The notes under the pieces were generated by a model. The model was not told the origin of the DNA. It saw nothing but the letters and a program-made list of their open reading frames with translations, and did not search any database. A program made the position numbers and the translations under genes. This document shows, in pieces, positions 42,713 through 50,623 of a stretch of DNA of 64,000 nt (position 1 is its first letter; each line of letters starts with the position of its first letter). The stretch is from assembly GCF_025961475.1 (NCBI RefSeq), contig NZ_JAOQNS010000002.1:496001-560000 (forward strand), written 5' to 3'. The stretch comes from Rhodobium gokarnense. GTDB lineage: Bacteria > Pseudomonadota > Alphaproteobacteria > Rhizobiales > Rhodobiaceae.

Positions 42713-43623
42713 CGGGCCGCTTCGTCCTCATAGGCACCACGGTCCTGCGCTCCGCCTTTCTGGTTCTCGGCATGGCGGTGCTGATCTTCTTCCTGGTGCG
42801 GATCATCCCCGGCGACGTCGTCGATCTCGTCAGCATCGAGGGCGGCCTCACCGAAGAGGCCCAGCAGCAACTGCGCCAGGAACTCGGCCTTGACCGCAGC
42901 AAGCCGGAACAGTTGCTGATCTGGCTGTCCCATATGGCGGAAGGCGATCTGGGGCTTTCGGTGCGCTTCCAGCGCCCGGTCGCCGACCTCGTCACCCGCG
43001 CCCTGCCGACGACCCTGGCGCTCGCCTCGCTGAGCTTCGCGATCGGCCTCGCGCTCGCCATCGGCGTTGCCGTTGCCGCCGTCATCTGGCCGCGCTCGGC
43101 CTTTCCCGCGCTCGTCAATGCGGTCAATGTCTGGTCGATCGCCATGCCGACCTTCTGCGCCGGCATTCTCGGTATTCTCCTGTTCGTCCTCTGGCTCGGC
43201 TGGATGCCGCTGCTCGGCAACATGGTGCTGCCGAGCCTCATCATCGGCCTCGACGTCGCCGGCCAGATCGTCAAGCCGCTGCACGAGGACCTGAAGGAGG
43301 CGGCGACCGCGCCCTATATCCGCACGGCCCACGCCAAGGGCCTCGACCGGGCGACCATCGTCTGGCGCCACATCCTGCCCAATTCCCTGAGCGTGGTGAT
43401 CGCGCTTTCCGGCCTGATCGCCACCGGCCTCGTCGGCGGCACCATCACCATGGAGGTGCTGTTCGGCCTGCCGGGCATCGGCAAGCTGGCCCTCGATTCG
43501 GTGCTCGGCCGCGACTACCCGACCATCCAGGCCGTCGCCGTGCTGCTCGCCGGCTCGGTCGTTGCCATCAACGCCGTCATGGGCATCGTCGCCCGCCTGT
43601 TCGATCCGAAGCTGAAGACATGA
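42709..43623 (+). CDS. dipeptide-type ABC permease, DppB-like
   Basis: A 304-residue permease with the N-terminal helix LVLGMAVLIFFLVRIIPGDV characteristic of DppB/OppB and the loop RTAHAKGLDRATIVWRHILP. It overlaps both neighbours by ATGA, so permeases and ATPase are translationally coupled. Confidence 0.9.
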   Translation: MTGRFVLIGTTVLRSAFLVLGMAVLIFFLVRIIPGDVVDLVSIEGGLTEEAQQQLRQELGLDRSKPEQLLIWLSHMAEGDLGLSVRFQRPVADLVTRALPTTLALASLSFAIGLALAIGVAVAAVIWPRSAFPALVNAVNVWSIAMPTFCAGILGILLFVLWLGWMPLLGNMVLPSLIIGLDVAGQIVKPLHEDLKEAATAPYIRTAHAKGLDRATIVWRHILPNSLSVVIALSGLIATGLVGGTITMEVLFGLPGIGKLALDSVLGRDYPTIQAVAVLLAGSVVAINAVMGIVARLFDPKLKT

Positions 43624-45341
43624 CCGGGACACACGCCGAACCGATCCTGACGGTCGAGGACCTGCGCGTCGCCTTTGCCGACCGGGACCGCAGGACGGTC
43701 GCTGTCGACGGCATTTCGTTCAGCGTCCGGCGCGGCGAGACCCTTTCCATCGTCGGCGAATCGGGGTCGGGGAAATCGGTCACCGCGCTCGCCATACTGC
43801 GGCTCGTCGAACTCGCCGGCGGCAGCATCGAGACCGGAAAGGTGCTGTTCGCCGAGACGGCCGGAACCCCGCCGCTCGACCTCGTCGGCGCCGACCGGAG
43901 CACCTTGAGGGGCCTGCGCGGCCGCGCCGTCTCCATGGTGTTTCAGGAACCCATGTCCTCGCTCAACCCGGCACACACCGTCGGCGACCAGATCGCCGAG
44001 GTCGTCCGCCGGCACGAGCGGGTCGACAAGGCCGAAGCGATGCGCCGCGCGGTCGCGCTTTTGGGGCGCGTCCACCTGCCGGACGCCGAGCGCCGCATCA
44101 CATCCTATCCGCATGAACTCTCCGGCGGCATGCAGCAGCGGGTCATGATCGCCATGGCGCTCGCGCTGAAGCCGGCGCTCCTGATCGCCGATGAGCCGAC
44201 CACCGCCCTCGACGTCACCATCCAGGCCGGCATCCTCGACCTGATCCGCGAGTTGAAGGCCGAGACCGGCATGTCGGTCCTCTTCATCACCCACGACATG
44301 GGCGTCGTCGCCGAACTCGCCGACCGGGTCGTCGTCATGCGCCACGGCCGGATCGTGGAGGAGAACGACGTCGCGTCCCTGTTCCGGGCTCCTGAGCACC
44401 CCTATACGCGGCAGCTTCTCGCAGCTGCGACCATGGCCGGCGCACGCCGCCTGCCGGCAATCGCATCCGCGCCCGAGACCTTTGCGGCCGATGGCGCCGG
44501 AGCCCCGCTCCTTGAAGTCCGCGACCTCGTCACCCAGTATCCGGTCAAGGGCGCTGGCTTCAAACGATCAAAAACCCATTTCCGCGCCGTCGACGGCGTC
44601 TCCCTCGACATCCGTTCTGGCGAAATCCTCGCCATCGTCGGCGAATCCGGCTCCGGCAAGTCGACGCTCGGCAAATCGATCCTGCGCCTCGTTGAGCCGG
44701 CATCCGGCGGAATCCGCCTTGCCGGCACTGACATCCTCGGCCTGAAAAAGCCGGAGCTACGGCGCCTGCGGCGGCACATGCAGATGGTCTTCCAGGACCC
44801 GTTCGGCTCGCTCAATCCGCGCCGCACGGCGTTTTCCCAGATCGCCGAACCCCTCGTCATCCATGGCGTCGCAAAGGGCGCGGACCTTGCCGACCGGGTC
44901 GAGGGGCTGGCCCAGCGCGTCGGCATTCCGGTCGACATGCTCGCGCGCTATCCGCACGCCTTTTCCGGCGGCCAGCGCCAGCGGCTGTGCATTGCCCGTG
45001 CGCTCGCCCTGTCGCCGAAGCTGATTGTCGCCGACGAGGCGGTCTCGGCCCTCGATGCCTCGATCCGGGCGCAGGTCTTGGAACTGATGCTGGAGCTGCA
45101 GCGCGAGATGGGCCTGACCTACCTGTTCATCTCCCATGACATCGGCGTGGTGCGCCAGATCAGCGACCGCGTCGGCGTCATGTATCGCGGCAGGCTGGTC
45201 GAGCTGGGCGAGACGGAGGCCGTGTGCTCCGCGCCGGCCCATGCCTACACCAAGACGCTTCTCGACGCCGTGCCCGTCGCCGATCCGGCGGCCGCCCGGC
45301 GCATACGCCGTGTCGCGCGGATGGCGGAGCCTGCCGTGTGA
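43620..45341 (+). CDS. dipeptide-type ABC ATPase, DppD-DppF fusion
   Basis: A 573-residue protein with two complete ATPase domains: Walker [11 protein letters not shown] (first, about residue 45) and [13 protein letters not shown] (second, about 345); signatures LSGGMQQRV and FSGGQRQRL; Walker [13 protein letters not shown] and [12 protein letters not shown]. Fused D/F ATPases are common in alphaproteobacteria. It energises the DppB/C-like permeases and is last in the phnA operon. Confidence 0.92.
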   Translation: MTGTHAEPILTVEDLRVAFADRDRRTVAVDGISFSVRRGETLSIVGESGSGKSVTALAILRLVELAGGSIETGKVLFAETAGTPPLDLVGADRSTLRGLRGRAVSMVFQEPMSSLNPAHTVGDQIAEVVRRHERVDKAEAMRRAVALLGRVHLPDAERRITSYPHELSGGMQQRVMIAMALALKPALLIADEPTTALDVTIQAGILDLIRELKAETGMSVLFITHDMGVVAELADRVVVMRHGRIVEENDVASLFRAPEHPYTRQLLAAATMAGARRLPAIASAPETFAADGAGAPLLEVRDLVTQYPVKGAGFKRSKTHFRAVDGVSLDIRSGEILAIVGESGSGKSTLGKSILRLVEPASGGIRLAGTDILGLKKPELRRLRRHMQMVFQDPFGSLNPRRTAFSQIAEPLVIHGVAKGADLADRVEGLAQRVGIPVDMLARYPHAFSGGQRQRLCIARALALSPKLIVADEAVSALDASIRAQVLELMLELQREMGLTYLFISHDIGVVRQISDRVGVMYRGRLVELGETEAVCSAPAHAYTKTLLDAVPVADPAAARRIRRVARMAEPAV

Positions 45342-45392
45342 GCCCGGTGTCCGCGCGCCGGAAGCGGCTCCGGGCGACGGCCTGCCGCCCGC

Positions 45393-48047
45393 TCAGGTCA
45401 AAAGCGCATCGATATTCCAGACATGGCCGCCGATCGAGATCTTCTCGATGCCGACGAGGTGGTCGGTGCCAAGGTTTCCGGTGGTATCGGTGATGTCATA
45501 GCTGTCGGCGCCGGTCCTGGTGACCTCGAAGTGGTCGATCGAGCCGCCATAGCCCGCGATGTCGGTTCCGTCGCCGCCTTGGATCGTGTCGTCGCCGACC
45601 CCGCCATAGAACCTATCGTTGCCGCCATTGCCGACGAGCAGGTCGTCGCCGTCATTGCCGGCGAGGGTGTCGCTGCCGCCGCCGCCGAACAGCCGGTCAT
45701 TGCCGTCATTGCCGAACAACAGGTCGTTTCCGTCATTGCCGGCGAGGGTGTCATTGCCGCCGCCACCGAACAACTGGTCGTTGCCGGTGCCGCCGGAAAG
45801 CTTGTCGTTTCCGTCGTTTCCGGCGAGGGTGTCATTGCCGCCGCCGCCGAACAACTGGTCGCTGCCGGTGCCGCCGTAGAGCGTGTCGTTGCCGTCGTTT
45901 CCGGCGAGGGTGTCGTTGCCGCCGCCCCCGAACAACTGATCGTTGCCGCCGTTGCCGAACAGCAGGTCTCTGCCGTCATTTCCGGCGAGGGTGTCGTTGC
46001 CGCCGCCCCCGAACAGCCGGTCGTTGCCGTCATTGCCGAACATCAGGTCTCTGCCGTCGTTTCCGGCGAGGGTATCGTCGTTGCCGCCTCCGAACAGGCG
46101 GTCGTTGGCGGTGCCGCCGGAGAGCTCGTCGTCGCCGGCGTTGCCCGCAAGGGTGTCGTTGCCGCCGCCCCCGAGGACGGAATCGCCGCCGCTGCCGCCG
46201 GCAAGCTCGTTGTCGCCGCTTTGGCCGGCGATCACGTTGGCAAGGCCGTTCCCGGTGCCGTTCAGGTCGTTGCCACCCAGAAGAAGCAGGTCCTCGACGC
46301 CGGCCGAGAGCGCTTGGGACACCGAACTGCGAACCGTATCGTCGCCCGCGCCGCCATTTTCCACGATGCGGTCGCCCGCATTGTCGACGATGTAGGTATC
46401 GTTGCCGGTACCGCCGCCCATGGTGTCGGCGCCGCTGCCGCCGTCGACCGTGTCGTTTCCGGCGCCGCCGTTCAGCGTGTTGCTGCCGCTGTTGCCGGTG
46501 ATCTCGTTGGCCTGCCCGTTGCCTGTGCCGCTGATGTTGGCGCTGCCTTGCAGGATCAGGTTTTCGATATTGTCGGAAAGGGTGAAGTCGGCCGAGGCGC
46601 GCACCGTATCGGTGCCTTCGCCGCTCTGCTCGGTAACGGTGTCGCCGGTGGAATCGACGTCGTAGATGTCGTCGCCCCCGCCGCCGGACATGTCGTCGTC
46701 GCCGCCGCCGCCGTCGAGATAGTCGTTGCTGTCACCGCCGATGAGCGTGTCGTCGCCGCCGGCGCCGTTGAGGGTGTCCTCGCCCTCAAGCCCGGTCAGC
46801 ACATTGGCATTGCCGTCGCCGTTGATGGTGCCGCCCTGGCGCCGGGCGACGGCATCGGTGGTCTGCAGGAAATTGGTGGCGCCGGTCTGGAAGTCGGAGA
46901 TCTCGATCGTGTCGCCGCGTGGGTCCCAGATCGAGGCGAAGATCTCGCCCCCCTCGCTCCAGGTGAACAACAGGCGGCCGTCCGCGGTGACGCTGATGTC
47001 GGTCTCGCCGGTGCTGCCGGTGGCCGGGTTGAAGACGGCGCCGTTCGTCGTGCCGTCGGCGTTGTAGGCCTGGGCGCGCTGGCCGACGCTCTCGTCGTTC
47101 CAGACGACGACGAAGCCGCCGTCGGGCAGCGCGATCACATCCGGTTCGTCTTCCACGGCGGCGGTGGAGGCGACGGTGATCTGGGACTGGAGCACGCTGG
47201 CATCCGCGTTCATGACGCGGGCGACGATGTCGCCATTGTTGGCGCCATCCGTCCAGACCGCAACGGCACCGCCATTCGCCAGCGAGGCGATGTGTGGCGT
47301 CCCTTCGTTGCCTATCGCGATATTCTCGCGCTCGTTGACCAGGGTGCCGTCGGGCTGGAACACCCGGATGTCGAGGCTCGTGGCCGGCCCGTCGAAATCC
47401 CGGTAGACGCTGACATAGTTGCCGTCAGCGAGGACCGCGATGTCGCCCAGGTCCTGGACGTCCGCGGCATTCTGGGCCGCGTCGAACTCCGCGCTCTGGG
47501 TGAATGTGCCGCCGCCCGGGGTCGTCATGTCCACCAACACGGCGCTGACGTTCGTGTCGCCGGAGGCGAGATCGGTATAGGTCACCACGAAGTCGTTGGT
47601 GGTCAGGTCCAGCGCGATCTGGGGATTGGAGAGCGAGTCCGCCGCGGCGGTCTCGATGGCCACTTCGTTGGCGGCGCGGAAGGCACCGGTCTGGTAAAAC
47701 ATTTCCCAGACGATGCTCGTCTCGTCGGTATCGACGCTGTCGTGGTCGACATAGGTTGCGACCCAGCCGCCGAGGCTGTCGGCGGCAATGTCGAAGTCGC
47801 TTTCGTCGTCGAAGGCTCTAAGCGCATTCATCTGGAACGAGTCGACGGCGACATTGCCCTCGGCGTCGAAGATCTTGGCGACAATGTCGGGGCCGGCACT
47901 CGATGCGACGCCCTCGGTCGCTTCCTGCCAGGCAACGAGGAAACGGCCATTCGACAGACCGACGATTTGCGGCTGGTCCTGATCACCGGTTGCGGCGGTT
48001 CCGGTGTTGACCTGAAATTCCGCGAGCCATTCCGTCGGCGTTGCCAT
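45393..48047 (-). CDS. RTX (hemolysin-type Ca-binding repeat) secreted protein
   Basis: An 884-residue protein with no Sec signal. The first ~420 residues contain repeated strand motifs (GGFVVVWND, NGRFLVAWQE, GGAVAVWTDG) suggesting a beta-propeller. From about 450 the chain holds GGxGxDxLx nonapeptide repeats in tandem, including a near-identical block (LFGGGGNDTLAGNDG) repeated many times, which fold into Ca-binding beta-rolls outside the cell. The C-terminal ~40 residues (VGIEKISIGGHVWNIDALLT) look like a type I secretion signal. No type I ABC/MFP/TolC genes are nearby. GGAG before ATG 48047 sets the start. Adhesin or matrix protein likely. Confidence 0.88.
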   Translation of the reverse strand: MATPTEWLAEFQVNTGTAATGDQDQPQIVGLSNGRFLVAWQEATEGVASSAGPDIVAKIFDAEGNVAVDSFQMNALRAFDDESDFDIAADSLGGWVATYVDHDSVDTDETSIVWEMFYQTGAFRAANEVAIETAAADSLSNPQIALDLTTNDFVVTYTDLASGDTNVSAVLVDMTTPGGGTFTQSAEFDAAQNAADVQDLGDIAVLADGNYVSVYRDFDGPATSLDIRVFQPDGTLVNERENIAIGNEGTPHIASLANGGAVAVWTDGANNGDIVARVMNADASVLQSQITVASTAAVEDEPDVIALPDGGFVVVWNDESVGQRAQAYNADGTTNGAVFNPATGSTGETDISVTADGRLLFTWSEGGEIFASIWDPRGDTIEISDFQTGATNFLQTTDAVARRQGGTINGDGNANVLTGLEGEDTLNGAGGDDTLIGGDSNDYLDGGGGDDDMSGGGGDDIYDVDSTGDTVTEQSGEGTDTVRASADFTLSDNIENLILQGSANISGTGNGQANEITGNSGSNTLNGGAGNDTVDGGSGADTMGGGTGNDTYIVDNAGDRIVENGGAGDDTVRSSVSQALSAGVEDLLLLGGNDLNGTGNGLANVIAGQSGDNELAGGSGGDSVLGGGGNDTLAGNAGDDELSGGTANDRLFGGGNDDTLAGNDGRDLMFGNDGNDRLFGGGGNDTLAGNDGRDLLFGNGGNDQLFGGGGNDTLAGNDGNDTLYGGTGSDQLFGGGGNDTLAGNDGNDKLSGGTGNDQLFGGGGNDTLAGNDGNDLLFGNDGNDRLFGGGGSDTLAGNDGDDLLVGNGGNDRFYGGVGDDTIQGGDGTDIAGYGGSIDHFEVTRTGADSYDITDTTGNLGTDHLVGIEKISIGGHVWNIDALLT
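45600..46790 (-). repeat. RTX coding repeats
   Basis: The stretch from about 45600 to 46060 is built from near-identical units of about 81 bases (27 residues, three nonapeptides); looser nonapeptide repeats continue to about 46790, interrupted by two longer degenerate modules (YxVDnaGD-DTVrss type). The high identity points to recent tandem duplication and makes length change by recombination likely. Confidence 0.75.
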
Positions 48048-48298
48048 GCATTTACTCCATACCGTGCATGCACCGGATGCTGTCATGTTTGCGACTTATT
48101 GTCACTCAACCTCAGACGGCGTGCGTTTCGGCTGTCGCCGGGTCGCAGCGGTGCCGCGGGACAAGCGCAGGCAGGGGAATGCAACGCTGATCGGACCGCG
48201 GAATGCGGGAGCCCGTCGTCACGATGGGCGAACGGCGGTTCGTGCAGGAATGATCGAGCCGGTCCCCTCAGATGGGACCTGTTCGGGAAACGGTCAGA

Positions 48299-49258
48299 TC
48301 AGAATCCGCGCCGACGGTCGATGGTGTGCTCGATGGGTCGCCCCGACCTGTGGTTCCGGATCGCCGCGATCACCTGGCGCGCGGCGTCGTCCGGCTGGCT
48401 GGCGCTCGCCGTATGGGGGGTGACGAGGACGCGCGGATGGCCGAGCAGGGGATGGGACGGCGCCGGCGGCTCTTCGTTGAGGACGTCGAGCATCGCACTG
48501 TCGATCCGGCCGCTCTCCAATGCGGCCAGCAGGTCGGCCTCGACGAGGTGACCGCCGCGGCCCGCGTTTAGGATCCTCGCTCCCCTTGGCAGGCGGGCGA
48601 ACAGGTCGCCGTTGAGGATGCCGCGGGTCTCGGGCGTCAGCGGCAGCATGCACACGACGATCTCGCAGCCCTCCAGGAACGCGTCGAGACCGTCGTCGCC
48701 CGCATGGCAGCGGACATTGGCGATGTCCTTCCGGGTCCGGCTCCAGCCGCGCGTTTTAAAGCCGAGAAGCGCGATCTGCTCGGCCGCGGCACGGCCCAGC
48801 ACGCCGAGCCCGAGAATGCCGACGACCCGGTCCCGCGCCCGGCGGATCGACCGCGTCGTCCAGACGCCCCGACGGGTCTCTCCCAGATAGGCGGGCAGAT
48901 CGCGGTGCAGGGCCAGGACCCCCATGGTGACGTATTCGGCCATGGACCGCGTCACGTCGTCGGCGACCATGCGCACGACGACGACATCCTCGGGGATGTG
49001 TTCCAGGGGCAGGTGATCGATGCCCGCGCCCATGGAAAAGACGGCCTCCAGCCGGGGCATGCGCCGCATGATGTCGGCCGGCGGGCGCCAGGCGACCAGA
49101 TAGCGCGTTGCGGAAAGATCGGCCGTCTCGTCCCAGTCGGCCAGGATCAGGTCCGGCGCCTCCTCCGCAAAGATCGCATGCCAGGCGGGACCGTGGGCGG
49201 AATCCGTCTTCAGGACGACCGGTATGGACGCGGCATCGGGCATCTCCGTTTGCTCCAT
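48299..49258 (-). CDS. 2-hydroxyacid dehydrogenase, GhrA-like glyoxylate/hydroxypyruvate reductase
   Basis: A product of about 319 residues of the D-isomer-specific 2-hydroxyacid dehydrogenase family. NAD(P) fold VVGILGLGVLGRAAAEQIAL; catalytic Arg in LNAGRGGHLV, Glu in LNEEPPAPSHPL, His in VTPHTASASQ. It reduces 2-oxoacids such as glyoxylate or hydroxypyruvate. It is last in the long minus-strand operon and may reduce the oxoacid formed by amino-acid oxidation. Starts at GTG 49282, ATG 49258 or ATG 49243 are possible (GGAG lies 9 bases before 49243). Confidence 0.83.
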   Translation of the reverse strand: MEQTEMPDAASIPVVLKTDSAHGPAWHAIFAEEAPDLILADWDETADLSATRYLVAWRPPADIMRRMPRLEAVFSMGAGIDHLPLEHIPEDVVVVRMVADDVTRSMAEYVTMGVLALHRDLPAYLGETRRGVWTTRSIRRARDRVVGILGLGVLGRAAAEQIALLGFKTRGWSRTRKDIANVRCHAGDDGLDAFLEGCEIVVCMLPLTPETRGILNGDLFARLPRGARILNAGRGGHLVEADLLAALESGRIDSAMLDVLNEEPPAPSHPLLGHPRVLVTPHTASASQPDDAARQVIAAIRNHRSGRPIEHTIDRRRGF

Positions 49259-49282
49259 GTGCTGTTCGCTGGCGTCTGGCAC

Positions 49283-50245
49283 CTAGGGGCTTGGCTGTGC
49301 CGGCGCTCGATCCCGCCGGGGCCGTGATATCCAAAGTCCGAAGCCGACCATGGCGATCCCGACCAGGTGATAGGCGCGGATCTGCTCGCCGAGGATGACG
49401 ATCGACAACACGCTTCCGATCACCGGCATCAGGTGCAGATAGGGCGAGGCCCGGTTGGCCCCGATCAGTTCGACGCCCCGGTTGAAGAACAGGAGCGCCA
49501 GCACCGAGGCGCAGACCGCGAGATAAAGCACCAGGGCGACATCGCCGGCCGCGACCGGGCGCGCCATCGGCCGGGAAAAGAGAAAGTAGCAGGGTGTCAG
49601 GAAGACGAGCCCGAGGCCGAAGATGACGAACAGGAAGCTCATCGCGGAAAGGCGGGGCCGTTTGCGCAGGAGCGCGAAATAGCACGCGTTGCCCAGAACG
49701 GCGACGAGCACGTAAAGGCTGCCGGCTCCCAGATCGACGGCCGACAGCCGGTCGAGCGAGCCGTGCGTGAGAATGACGAGAACGCCGGCAAGTGACGAGG
49801 CAAGACCGATGCCCTGGCGGCTGCTGATCGTGTCCCTGAAGAGCAGATAGCCCATCGCCATGATGGCAATGGGCATCGTCGACTGCAAAAGCAGCGCATT
49901 GATTGCGGTGGTCTGTTCCAGGCCGAGATAGACGAGCGTGTTGTAGAGCGTCACCGACAGGAAGCCGAACAGGCAGAGCATCGGCAGGTTGGCCAGGATG
50001 ACGGGCAACTCGCGGAGCGCCTGGCGGACGCAGAACGGAAAGATCAGCAGAAAGGCGACGAGCCAGCGCCAGTAGGCAAGGCCCCAGGGGTCCAGCCCGC
50101 CGGGCATGTCGGCGACGGCCCGTCCGATGATGAAATTTCCGGCCCAGAAAAGGTTGGCCAGCGCCAGCAGTAGCGGCGCCACCGACCACAGCCGCGTGAC
50201 CCACGCGCGTCCCGGCAGGCGGACGTTTTCGGACTGCACGGTCAT
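49283..50245 (-). CDS. EamA/DMT-family transporter
   Basis: A 320-residue membrane protein with ten helices in two EamA repeats (LALANLFWAGNFIIGRAVAD first, AYHLVGIAMVGFGLWISRP last). DMT proteins often export amino acids or metabolites. It starts one base after the RidA stop and abuts the GhrA-like gene, so it is in the same operon and may export a product or toxic intermediate. Confidence 0.87.
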   Translation of the reverse strand: MTVQSENVRLPGRAWVTRLWSVAPLLLALANLFWAGNFIIGRAVADMPGGLDPWGLAYWRWLVAFLLIFPFCVRQALRELPVILANLPMLCLFGFLSVTLYNTLVYLGLEQTTAINALLLQSTMPIAIMAMGYLLFRDTISSRQGIGLASSLAGVLVILTHGSLDRLSAVDLGAGSLYVLVAVLGNACYFALLRKRPRLSAMSFLFVIFGLGLVFLTPCYFLFSRPMARPVAAGDVALVLYLAVCASVLALLFFNRGVELIGANRASPYLHLMPVIGSVLSIVILGEQIRAYHLVGIAMVGFGLWISRPRRDRAPAQPSP

Positions 50246-50246
50246 G

Positions 50247-50588
50247 TCAGCAGGTCGCGATGCCGATGATCTCGATCCTGATCCGCTCGTCGGCCATCTC
50301 CGTGACGCCGCACATCCGGGCCGGTGCGCGCTCCTTGTCGATCCAGGCATCCCAGACGGCGTTCATCGCGTCGTAGTCGTCCATGGTCTTCAGCCAGATC
50401 GTCGCCTGGACGAGCTTGTCGCGGCTGCTGCCCGCTTCTTTCAGGACGGCGTCGATCCGGGCGAGCGTCTCGCGCGTCTGGGCGGTGATGTCGCCATCCC
50501 AGTCGTTGGCGACCTGTCCGCCCAGATAGACCGCACCATTGGCGACGACCGCGCGCGACCGGCGGCCGTTATTGTCGATATGTTTCAT
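50247..50588 (-). CDS. RidA-family protein
   Basis: A 113-residue RidA/YjgF protein (AVVANGAVYLGGQVANDWDG, DKLVQATIWLKTMDDYDAMN, ERIRIEIIGIATC). RidA enzymes hydrolyse reactive 2-imino acids released by amino-acid oxidases or PLP lyases. Arg91 in APARMCGVTEM may be the substrate-carboxylate Arg. Its place beside an FAD amino-acid oxidase and a PLP lyase fits removal of imine intermediates. Confidence 0.87.
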   Translation of the reverse strand: MKHIDNNGRRSRAVVANGAVYLGGQVANDWDGDITAQTRETLARIDAVLKEAGSSRDKLVQATIWLKTMDDYDAMNAVWDAWIDKERAPARMCGVTEMADERIRIEIIGIATC

Positions 50589-50623
50589 GCTGGTTCTTGT
50601 CCGTTGAAAGAAAGGTTGGGGGA

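Noticed and set aside
45600-46200. Regular repeats that might look like a CRISPR array
   Set aside because: Units are in frame and encode RTX nonapeptides with no unique spacers; this is protein-coding repetition.
45423-48551. Long plus-strand open frame (over 1000 codons) opposite the RTX gene
   Set aside because: It is the antisense shadow of the repetitive RTX coding sequence; its Val/Ala-rich translation matches no family, and the minus strand has clear RTX repeats and a ribosome site.
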